Shown here one piece after another: positions 1-5,420 of a stretch of 9,043 nt of DNA. The stretch is from positions 1 to 9,043 of the forward strand of contig JAJAYG010000364.1 of the NCBI GenBank assembly GCA_026786335.1. Reading direction: 5' to 3'. Source of the stretch: Chitinophagales bacterium. GTDB taxonomy: Bacteria > Bacteroidota > Bacteroidia > Chitinophagales > UBA10324. The notes beneath the pieces were generated by a model. That model made no database searches and was not told the DNA's origin. It was given only the letters and a program-made list of their open reading frames with translations. The first letter of the stretch is position 1. Each line of letters begins with the position of its first letter. Both the position numbers and the translations under genes were made by a program.

Positions 1-176
1 ATTTTATACTGCACGATTTTATAATTCACCGCCGGTTAAGCGGCTTAAAAATGTTTAACACCCCGTATTTTCAGGCAGTCACACGTGCACATAAAATGCA
101 TCATAAGCATTTGACTAAAGAAGATGGAGAATCTTTCGGGCTATTATTTATTTCAAAAAAATATTTTAAGAAATGA
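1..176 (+). CDS. crtZ: Beta-carotene hydroxylase, C-terminal fragment (5' end outside window)
   Basis: The reading frame is open from base 3 to the TGA at 174-176, giving the last 57 residues of a protein whose start lies to the left of the window. The fragment carries two histidine boxes of the CrtZ/fatty-acid-hydroxylase superfamily: HDFIIHRR near its start, and HKMHH within RAHKMHHKHLTKEDGESFG. The second stretch is highly characteristic of bacterial beta-carotene hydroxylases. In that family the histidines bind a di-iron centre in a membrane protein that adds 3- and 3'-hydroxyls to beta-carotene, giving zeaxanthin. Its TGA overlaps the ATG of the next gene (ATGA, 173-176), so the two are probably co-transcribed and translationally coupled. 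Only the C-terminus is visible, so a relative with ketolase or other desaturase activity cannot be fully excluded, but the carotenoid neighbours make CrtZ by far the best call. Confidence 0.9.
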   Translation, partial: FILHDFIIHRRLSGLKMFNTPYFQAVTRAHKMHHKHLTKEDGESFGLLFISKKYFKK

Positions 177-1087
177 AGACAACACCAACTAACAATTCAA
201 CTGCATCTTCTAAATACCTTATTCGGGATTTTGAAGCGCTGTCAGGAATTAAGGCACATACAATTCGCATTTGGGAGCAGCGTTACGGAATCTTAAAACC
301 TAAGAGAACAGAGACAAACATAAGAAGATACAATGATGAGGAATTAAAGTACCTGCTTAATATTTCTCTTCTTAATAAAAACGGATTCAAGATTTCGAAG
401 CTTGCAGGAATGGCAAAGGTAGAGATTGAAAATAAAGTTAATTCTCTAACGGCTTCAGACTTTGCCTATCCAACGCAAATCAATGCATTGATTGCTGCTA
501 TGGTTCATCTAAATGAATTTGATTTCGAGAAAGTGCTAAATGTAAATATTGCGCAACTCGGTTTTGAGGATACCATTGAAAATATTGTTTTTCCTTTTTT
601 GCAACAAATAGGGGTGATGTGGCAAACCGGTTCAATTAATCCGGCGCAGGAGCATTTTATCACAAACCTTACAAGGCAGAAGATCATCGTTCACATTGAT
701 AAAATTAAACAAGCACCTACAGAGTTTGTGGGTAAGGCGCTCTTGTTTTTGCCTGAAGATGAATTTCATGAACTGTCATTATTGTACTTCGATTATTTCC
801 TTAAAAAGCATAAGTATCATGTAATGTATCTCGGGCAAAACGTACCGTTAAAAGATGTATTTATTGCCGCTGATCTTTTTAAGCCGCAGCTTGTATTCAG
901 CATTTTTACACAACGTCCGCTTGATAAAAATATTCTTGATTATATAACTAGGTTATCTCAAACATTAAATCTTCAAACAATATTTCTTACCGGTTTCAGA
1001 GTGCTTCACTCTAAAAAACTTCGGCCATTCAAGAATGTTAAGATCCTAAATAATTCAAATGAAATTAAACTGGCTTTAGCTGTTTAG
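173..1087 (+). CDS. MerR-family regulator with cobalamin-binding domain (CarH/LitR-like putative light sensor)
   Basis: The 304-residue protein has three parts. Residues 14-82 are a MerR winged-helix DNA-binding domain with the hallmark WEQRYGILKPKRT (34-46) and RRY. Residues 100-180 are a helical B12-binding cap. Residues 186-304 are a Rossmann-like cobalamin-binding domain. The cap has the complete W-x9-EH signature of CarH proteins (W150, E160, H161), and the C-terminal domain keeps the cobalt-ligand histidine in ExHxxS (E197, H199). In CarH, adenosylcobalamin holds a tetramer on DNA in the dark and light breaks it up, derepressing carotenoid genes. Departures from the family are Gln151, where Thermus CarH has the light-state ligand His132; Ser202 in place of the Gly of DxHxxG; and a TG instead of the usual GG pair (273-274). 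It may therefore sense differently, or act without B12. It overlaps crtZ by ATGA and lies just upstream of the sigma-crt operon, its likely target. Function is inferred from domains and context. Confidence 0.88.
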   Translation: MKTTPTNNSTASSKYLIRDFEALSGIKAHTIRIWEQRYGILKPKRTETNIRRYNDEELKYLLNISLLNKNGFKISKLAGMAKVEIENKVNSLTASDFAYPTQINALIAAMVHLNEFDFEKVLNVNIAQLGFEDTIENIVFPFLQQIGVMWQTGSINPAQEHFITNLTRQKIIVHIDKIKQAPTEFVGKALLFLPEDEFHELSLLYFDYFLKKHKYHVMYLGQNVPLKDVFIAADLFKPQLVFSIFTQRPLDKNILDYITRLSQTLNLQTIFLTGFRVLHSKKLRPFKNVKILNNSNEIKLALAV

Positions 1088-1095
1088 TTTTTTTT
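1066..1095 (+). terminator. Possible weak intrinsic terminator at the end of the MerR gene
   Basis: TAAAC (1066-1070) can pair with GTTTA (1082-1086), with a further short GC/GC pairing inside, and a run of eight T follows at 1088-1095, directly after the stop codon. The stem is short, interrupted and AT-rich, so termination may be inefficient. Some read-through from crtZ and the regulator into the sigma-crt operon would then be possible. Confidence 0.35.
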
Positions 1096-1123
1096 GTTTC
1101 AGTATTTCTTCGCTATAATTTAA

Positions 1124-1157
1124 TTTGTTTACTGTTTAAATAGTTTAGTTAAACAAA
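1124..1157. promoter_or_regulatory. Distal dyad, candidate operator (TTTGTTTA-N18-TAAACAAA)
   Basis: The arms TTTGTTTA (1124-1131) and TAAACAAA (1150-1157) are perfect inverse complements, and the match extends to 9 bp with the outer A/T at 1123 and 1158. Two more GTTTA units (1134-1138, 1143-1147) lie inside the 18-bp spacer, so the site is packed with GTTTA half-sites. An identical arm pair with identical spacing recurs 153 bp downstream over the promoter. It is inferred to be a binding site for the adjacent MerR/B12 regulator; binding itself cannot be seen from sequence. Confidence 0.5.
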
Positions 1158-1276
1158 TAGAGTTCACTCCATTATGGAAACTACTCACGGTTTCTTACAA
1201 TTCTACTATTATTAATAGGGTAAATTTTGATTCTTAAACTAATTTTGTGTTGGATTGGTTTAAAGGTGTTTGTTAT

Positions 1277-1310
1277 TTTGTTTAAGAAATTATTTTGAAG
1301 TTTAAACAAA
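1277..1310. promoter_or_regulatory. Promoter-proximal dyad, candidate operator (TTTGTTTA-N18-TAAACAAA)
   Basis: This is the second copy of the same dyad: arms TTTGTTTA (1277-1284) and TAAACAAA (1303-1310), again with an 18-bp spacer. The perfect match extends to 10 bp (1276-1285 with 1302-1311). The putative -33 box (1294-1297) lies in its spacer and the right arm falls between the -33 and -7 boxes, so a protein bound here would block RNA polymerase. An extra GTTTA half-site (1300-1304) overlaps the right arm. Additional GTTTA or TAAAC units occur upstream at 1258-1262 and 1235-1239. The inferred role is repression of the sigma-crt operon by the neighbouring regulator. Confidence 0.55.
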
Positions 1311-1324
1311 ACACAATATCTTTG
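1294..1324 (+). promoter_or_regulatory. Bacteroidota-type promoter for the sigma-crt operon
   Basis: TTTG (1294-1297) is followed after 19 bp by TATCTTTG (1317-1324), an exact fit to the Bacteroidota housekeeping consensus (-33 TTTG, -7 TAnnTTTG). Transcription would begin about 5-7 bases after the -7 box, leaving a short leader of roughly 15 bases before the ATG at 1346. That leader is A-rich with no Shine-Dalgarno site, as is usual in this phylum. Confidence 0.65.
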
Positions 1325-1345
1325 CAGCATTAAAAACAAACTAAC

Positions 1346-1852
1346 ATGACAAATTCAGAATTTAATGTTCAAGTTAATAACCTTTCAAAAACACTTAAAG
1401 GTTTCGCATACCAACTAACCCGTGATCTTGAAGATGCAAAAGATCTTATTCAGGATACCGTATGCAAAGCGCTTGTAAACAGAGAAAAGTTTAATGCAGG
1501 AACTAACCTTAAAGCATGGCTTTACACCATTATGCGTAACATCTTCATCAATAATTATAGAAGAACTGTTAAACAAAGAATGATTGTAAACGAAGAGAAG
1601 TCGCTAATGATGACGAACCTTGCATCGAGAACAGCATCAAACCTTGGTGAATCTGCATTGATCTCCAGAGAAATTATTTATGCGTTAGAATCAATTGATG
1701 ATGCTATTAGAACACCTTTCGTTATGCACTTCAATGGATTTAAATATGATGAGATTGCAGAAGAAATGAGAATACCACTTGGTACAGTAAAAAGCAGAAT
1801 ATTTTTTGCAAGAAAAGAGTTGCAGGGTAAATTGAGACATAATAAGTTTTAA
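1346..1852 (+). CDS. ECF-type RNA polymerase sigma factor
   Basis: At 168 residues this is a standard-length ECF sigma factor with the two expected domains. Sigma region 2 covers about residues 17-73 (acidic DLEDAKDLIQDTVCKAL, then LKAWLYTIMRNIFINNYRR, the -10-recognition and melting segment). Region 4 covers about 110-162, with the helix-turn-helix GFKYDEIAEEMRIPLGTVKSR. No anti-sigma gene or sensor domain is beside it, so control is probably at transcription, through the promoter and dyads directly upstream. It is the first gene of the crt operon, with crtI starting 9 bases after its stop. A cobalamin-MerR regulator beside an ECF factor recalls LitR/LitS of Streptomyces, where the sigma factor drives light-induced carotenoid genes. 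Which promoters this one reads is unknown; it could activate its own operon, crtZ, or distant light-response genes. Confidence 0.92.
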   Translation: MTNSEFNVQVNNLSKTLKGFAYQLTRDLEDAKDLIQDTVCKALVNREKFNAGTNLKAWLYTIMRNIFINNYRRTVKQRMIVNEEKSLMMTNLASRTASNLGESALISREIIYALESIDDAIRTPFVMHFNGFKYDEIAEEMRIPLGTVKSRIFFARKELQGKLRHNKF

Positions 1853-1861
1853 TATTGAATC

Positions 1862-3346
1862 ATGAAAAAGAAAAAAGTCTTAATCATAGGTACCGGCCTC
1901 GGAGGTTTGGCAACAGCGCTAAGACTTAGTTCCCGCGGCTTTGAAGTTGAAATGGTTGAGAAATATCATCAGCCCGGTGGAAGATTAAACAGAATGAGCA
2001 AAGATGGATTCGATTTCGATATGGGACCATCATTCTTCAGCATGAGTTACGAGTTCAGGGAATTGTTTGATGATGTAAAGCTGCCAATTCCTTTCACTAT
2101 AAAACCGCTTGATCCTTTATATGCGGTTTATTTTGCCGGTAAAAAAGATCCATTTCTTATTTATAAAAATAAAGATGAACTCGCAAAGACTTTTGCCGGT
2201 GTTGAACCCGACTTCAAAAATAAACTTGTGAAGTATTTGGAACAGGCAAAGGAAATTTTTCACGATACTGAATACAGAATTGTAAAAAAGAATTTTGAAT
2301 CTCCCTTGCAATATGCACTCTCCCTCACATCGGTTCCTTTAAAGCATGCAGGTGGAATGTTTACCAATATGTGGCAGCGATTGTCAAAGAATTTTGATTC
2401 GGAAGAAGTTAAAATTATTTTTTCTCTCGTTGCATTTTTCCTTGGAGCAACACCGTATCAAACGCCTGCAGTTTATTCTTTAATGAATTACATGGAACTT
2501 GAACATGATGGTTATTGGAATGTAGAAGGCGGCATGTATAAGATCACTGAATCAATTGTAAATCTGTTAACAGATCGCGGAGTAAAATTTCATTTCAATA
2601 CTGAAATTATTTCAAGACTTGAAGTTAATGGAGAACTAAATGGTTTTGTTGATGATAAAGGGAAAGAATGGAAGGCCGACATTTATGTAGTTAACGCAGA
2701 TGCCGCTGCTTTTAGAGGGGGGATTTTTAAGCGTAAAAAATTTGCAGAAAAGAAGCTGGATAAAATGAGCTGGACTTTAGCGCCATTCACCATTTATCTT
2801 GGTGTTAAAGGAAAAATTCCGGAACTGCATCAACACAATTATTTTTTAGGCAGCAACTTTAAAGAGTATGCTGATAAAATTTTTAAAACATCAGTTGCTC
2901 CTGAAAAACCTTATTACTATGTGAACGTGAGTTCAAGATCAAATCCTGCGTGTGCGCCGGAAGGATGCGAAAATATTTTTATTCTTTGCCCCGTTCCCGA
3001 TTTAAGATTTAAAAGTAACTGGGATGATGCAGAGCAGTTAACAAAAACTATTATCAGTGACCTCTCTACACGAATTAATTATAACTTGCATGATCAAACA
3101 ATTTCTCAAACAGTTTTAACTCCGTTAGATTGGGAAGAAAAATTTAATTTGTATAAAGGAAGTGGCCTTGGTTTGGCGCACGGCATGATGCAGGTTGGAG
3201 GCTTTAGGCCGGCAAATAAGGATGAAGTTTTTAAAAACGTTTTTTACACAGGTGCCTCTACAATTCCAGGTACAGGTTTACCGATGGTAATTATAAGTTC
3301 AAAATTAGTAACTGAAAGAATTGAAAACTATGTTCGAACTGTTTGA
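1862..3346 (+). CDS. crtI: Phytoene desaturase (CrtI-type FAD-dependent carotenoid desaturase)
   Basis: The 494-residue protein, of normal family length, begins with an FAD-binding Rossmann motif (GTGLGG, residues 10-15), an acidic ribose-binding residue at E33 and the PGGRLNR segment (38-44). The conserved DMGPSFF follows at 53-59. The C-terminal carotenoid-desaturase signature is present as FYTGASTIPGTGLPMVIISSKL. CrtI enzymes desaturate colourless phytoene to lycopene at the membrane using FAD. It starts 9 bases after the sigma gene and its end overlaps crtB by 17 bases, indicating tight coupling. Related enzymes (CrtD, CrtN, carotenoid ketolases or saturases) share this fold, so the exact number of desaturation steps is not proven. 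The pairing with crtB and a lycopene cyclase, and the absence of another desaturase in view, favour phytoene desaturase. Confidence 0.9.
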   Translation: MKKKKVLIIGTGLGGLATALRLSSRGFEVEMVEKYHQPGGRLNRMSKDGFDFDMGPSFFSMSYEFRELFDDVKLPIPFTIKPLDPLYAVYFAGKKDPFLIYKNKDELAKTFAGVEPDFKNKLVKYLEQAKEIFHDTEYRIVKKNFESPLQYALSLTSVPLKHAGGMFTNMWQRLSKNFDSEEVKIIFSLVAFFLGATPYQTPAVYSLMNYMELEHDGYWNVEGGMYKITESIVNLLTDRGVKFHFNTEIISRLEVNGELNGFVDDKGKEWKADIYVVNADAAAFRGGIFKRKKFAEKKLDKMSWTLAPFTIYLGVKGKIPELHQHNYFLGSNFKEYADKIFKTSVAPEKPYYYVNVSSRSNPACAPEGCENIFILCPVPDLRFKSNWDDAEQLTKTIISDLSTRINYNLHDQTISQTVLTPLDWEEKFNLYKGSGLGLAHGMMQVGGFRPANKDEVFKNVFYTGASTIPGTGLPMVIISSKLVTERIENYVRTV

Positions 3347-4166
3347 GCAATCTGCTTTTAAAACCAGCAAAGAGATCACCAATCTCTACAGCACTTCCTT
3401 TGGAAAAGGAATAGAGGCGCTTGATAAAAAATTGCGCAATCCCATTTATGGCATTTATGGTTTTGTGAGATACACTGATGAAATTGTTGACACCTTTTTT
3501 AAATTTGATCAGCGCCTCTTGCTTGACGAATTTGTTGAGGAAACTTACAAAGCTATTGACAGAAAAATTTCACTTAACCCTGTCTTGCATGCATTTCAAT
3601 CGGTAGTAAATGAGTATGATATTGAAAGAGAACTTATTGATGCTTTTATTGCAAGCATGAAAATGGATTTGGATAAAATAAAATACAATCAATTTTTTTA
3701 CAGCGAATACATTTATGGTTCTGCCGAAGTGGTTGGATTAATGTGTCTTAAAGTTTTTACCGAACGTAATGTGGAATTGTATAATCAACTACAGCCATTT
3801 GCAAAAAGTTTAGGTGCCGCTTTTCAAAAAATTAATTTTCTCAGGGATATTCAAAGTGATTTTGAAGATCGCGGAAGAGTTTACTTTCCGGGAGTTGACT
3901 TTAGCGCTTTTTCTTCAGAGAAGAAAAAGGAAATAGAAGCAGATATACAGAATGATTTTGACCTTGCCTATAAAGGGATATTGCTTTTGCCAAAGAGTTC
4001 GAGAGGAGGAGTTTACCTTGCTTATGCATATTATCTTGCGTTGTTTTCTAAAATTAAAAAAGTGGCCGCCGCCAGAATTTTAAATGAAAGAATCCGGGTT
4101 CCGGATAGTGAAAAAATAGTATTAATGACTAAAACTTATTTCAGAAATAAATTCAACCTGATTTAG
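3330..4166 (+). CDS. crtB: Phytoene synthase
   Basis: This 278-residue squalene/phytoene synthase condenses two geranylgeranyl diphosphates into phytoene, the entry step of the pathway. Both Mg-diphosphate-binding aspartate motifs are intact: DEIVD (50-54) in GFVRYTDEIVDTF, and DIQSD (173-177) in NFLRDIQSDFEDRGRVYFP. The YSTSF segment near the N-terminus and YIYGSAEVVGLM (127-138) are also typical. I chose the ATG at 3330. From there MFELFEQSAFKTS lines up without gaps with the N-terminus I recall for Bacteroidota phytoene synthases, whereas an in-frame TTG at 3321 would add three residues. The gene overlaps the 3' end of crtI by 17 bases, and the next gene begins one base after its stop, so it is embedded in the operon. 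Confidence 0.93.
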   Translation: MFELFEQSAFKTSKEITNLYSTSFGKGIEALDKKLRNPIYGIYGFVRYTDEIVDTFFKFDQRLLLDEFVEETYKAIDRKISLNPVLHAFQSVVNEYDIERELIDAFIASMKMDLDKIKYNQFFYSEYIYGSAEVVGLMCLKVFTERNVELYNQLQPFAKSLGAAFQKINFLRDIQSDFEDRGRVYFPGVDFSAFSSEKKKEIEADIQNDFDLAYKGILLLPKSSRGGVYLAYAYYLALFSKIKKVAAARILNERIRVPDSEKIVLMTKTYFRNKFNLI

Positions 4167-4167
4167 A

Positions 4168-4689
4168 ATGAACTCTTTTATAAAGATCAATTTTTTTTTC
4201 CTTTTTATTTTTTCTTTTTCAATTACCAGTGGATTTACCATTGAAGAGATAAGGACGAGCTATGGAAAAGCCTTGGAGAATTCCAAAATTGCTGATCAAC
4301 TGTTGCAATCTTTAAACAACGTTACTGTAAATGAACCATTGTTTCTTGCTTATAAAGGAGCAACTGAAGCATTGATTGCTAAGCATGCTTTTAATCCTTA
4401 TAAAAAATATGAATACCTTGATAAGTCAATGAAAACACTTGCGCAAGCTATTGCTAAGGATCCTCTAAATCCCGAGATTCGATTTCTCCGCTTCACCATT
4501 CAATATTACGTTCCTTCATTTCTTGGTTATACAAAAAACCTTGATGAAGATAAAACAGCAATCGTTAAAAACTTTTATGGGCTAAAGAAAATTTACAATC
4601 CAGATATGGTCAAGGGCGCAGGAGATCTGTTAATCAGCAGCGGAAAATGTACACCATCAGAAGTGGAACAGATCAAAGCTATGTTATGA
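4168..4689 (+). CDS. Small exported protein of unknown function in the carotenoid operon
   Basis: I do not recognise a named family. The 173-residue protein starts with a hydrophobic segment (about residues 6-22, FFFLFIFSFSITSG) that reads as a signal peptide, so the mature part is probably periplasmic; retention as a membrane anchor is possible. The mature part is mostly predicted helix. The stretch ALIAKHAFNPYKKYEYLDKSMKTLAQAI followed by KDPLNPEIRFLRF resembles a tetratricopeptide-like helical hairpin, but no full repeat series is visible. There is one cysteine near the C-terminus (SSGKCTPSE). The ATG lies one base after the crtB stop and the lycopene cyclase follows 30 bases on, so it is almost certainly co-expressed with the pathway. 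A role in enzyme assembly, or in carotenoid handling or trafficking in the envelope, is only a guess from position. Confidence 0.8.
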   Translation: MNSFIKINFFFLFIFSFSITSGFTIEEIRTSYGKALENSKIADQLLQSLNNVTVNEPLFLAYKGATEALIAKHAFNPYKKYEYLDKSMKTLAQAIAKDPLNPEIRFLRFTIQYYVPSFLGYTKNLDEDKTAIVKNFYGLKKIYNPDMVKGAGDLLISSGKCTPSEVEQIKAML

Positions 4690-4701
4690 AATAGCATTAG
4701 T

Positions 4702-4744
4702 TCGCAATAAATTAATTCAATGCTTCTCTACCTCGCAATAAATT
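4702..4744 (+). repeat. 12-bp direct repeat flanking the lycopene cyclase start codon
   Basis: TCGCAATAAATT occurs at 4702-4713 and again at 4733-4744, one copy upstream of and one just inside the cyclase gene, offset by 31 bases. The offset is not a multiple of three. It may be a relic of a small local duplication or chance in AT-rich DNA; no function is apparent. Confidence 0.4.
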
Positions 4745-5400
4745 TTTTTACAATACTGTTTCCGCTTCTTTTTAGTTTTGAAAGCAGGATACAATATTAC
4801 CGGCATTGGAGGTTCGTGATTCCATCTATACTCATCACTGCATCCTGGTTTTTGATTTGGGATTACTTTTTTACTAAAAATAATATCTGGAGTTTCAATG
4901 ATGATTTTATCACCGGAATACATATTTCAAACTTGCCGATTGAAGAAATATTATTTTTCTTTTGTATTCCTTTTGCCTGCTTCTTTATTTATGTGATTGT
5001 AAGAGAACTTATTTTTCTTCCCGCTACTTTAATGAAATTCAGATGGGAAATTTTAGTTTCAGCTTTGTTTTTCTTATTCATTGGATTAAAAAACATAACG
5101 CTTACTTATACTGCAGTCGCTTGTACAAGTTTAGGACTGTGGTTATTGCTGTTGTTCATTTTAAGAATTAATTTTTTTACCACATTTTTAATTGCTTTTT
5201 TATTACAACTAATTCCATTCATTATTGTTAATGGAATGCTAACAGCGTTCCCTGTTGTTGAATACAATGATCAGTTTAATCTGGGAATAAGATTTTTTAC
5301 AATCCCCATAGAGGATTTTGTTTATTCTGGATTGCTGATGATTATGAATGTAACATTTTACGAATGGTTTAAAGCAAAAAAAGTAACAGGTAATTTTTAA
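4720..5400 (+). CDS. crtYcd: Lycopene cyclase, fused CrtYc/CrtYd type (lycopene cyclase domain protein)
   Basis: This 226-residue, very hydrophobic protein has about six to seven membrane segments. It is made of two similar halves, as in the heterodimeric CrtYc/CrtYd cyclases of actinobacteria and their fused forms in Bacteroidota, archaea and fungi. Each half carries the conserved acidic motif: PIEE at 73-76 (NLPIEEILFFFCIPFACF) and PIED at 196-199 (FFTIPIEDFVYSGLL). The segment DYFFTKNNIWSFN (48-60) before the first motif is also typical. It would close the ends of lycopene to give beta-carotene, the substrate of the hydroxylase at the left edge. It is unrelated to the soluble FAD-dependent CrtY/CrtL cyclases. 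The number of rings made (one or two) cannot be read from sequence. It lies between the exported protein (30-base gap) and the receptor (20-base gap), without an obvious promoter of its own. Confidence 0.88.
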   Translation: MLLYLAINFFTILFPLLFSFESRIQYYRHWRFVIPSILITASWFLIWDYFFTKNNIWSFNDDFITGIHISNLPIEEILFFFCIPFACFFIYVIVRELIFLPATLMKFRWEILVSALFFLFIGLKNITLTYTAVACTSLGLWLLLLFILRINFFTTFLIAFLLQLIPFIIVNGMLTAFPVVEYNDQFNLGIRFFTIPIEDFVYSGLLMIMNVTFYEWFKAKKVTGNF

Positions 5401-5420
5401 ATTAATAGTTAAATAGAGTT

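Noticed and set aside
1240..1247. TAATTTTG, another exact TAnnTTTG box upstream of the sigma gene
   Set aside because: No TTTG or TTG at a suitable distance upstream, and it is farther from the gene than the complete promoter at 1294-1324; likely chance in AT-rich DNA.
1088..1345. A small gene or regulatory RNA in the 258-bp intergenic region
   Set aside because: No open frame with coding character, no stable hairpin and no B12-riboswitch-like sequence were seen; the region is explained by the promoter and dyads.
1570..1580. TTAAACAAAG inside the sigma gene, resembling one dyad arm
   Set aside because: It lies in coding sequence and has no matching left arm at the N18 spacing.
3321..3329. 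Earlier TTG start for phytoene synthase adding three residues
   Set aside because: The ATG at 3330 gives an N-terminus that aligns without gaps with family members as I recall them; TTG is a rarer start.
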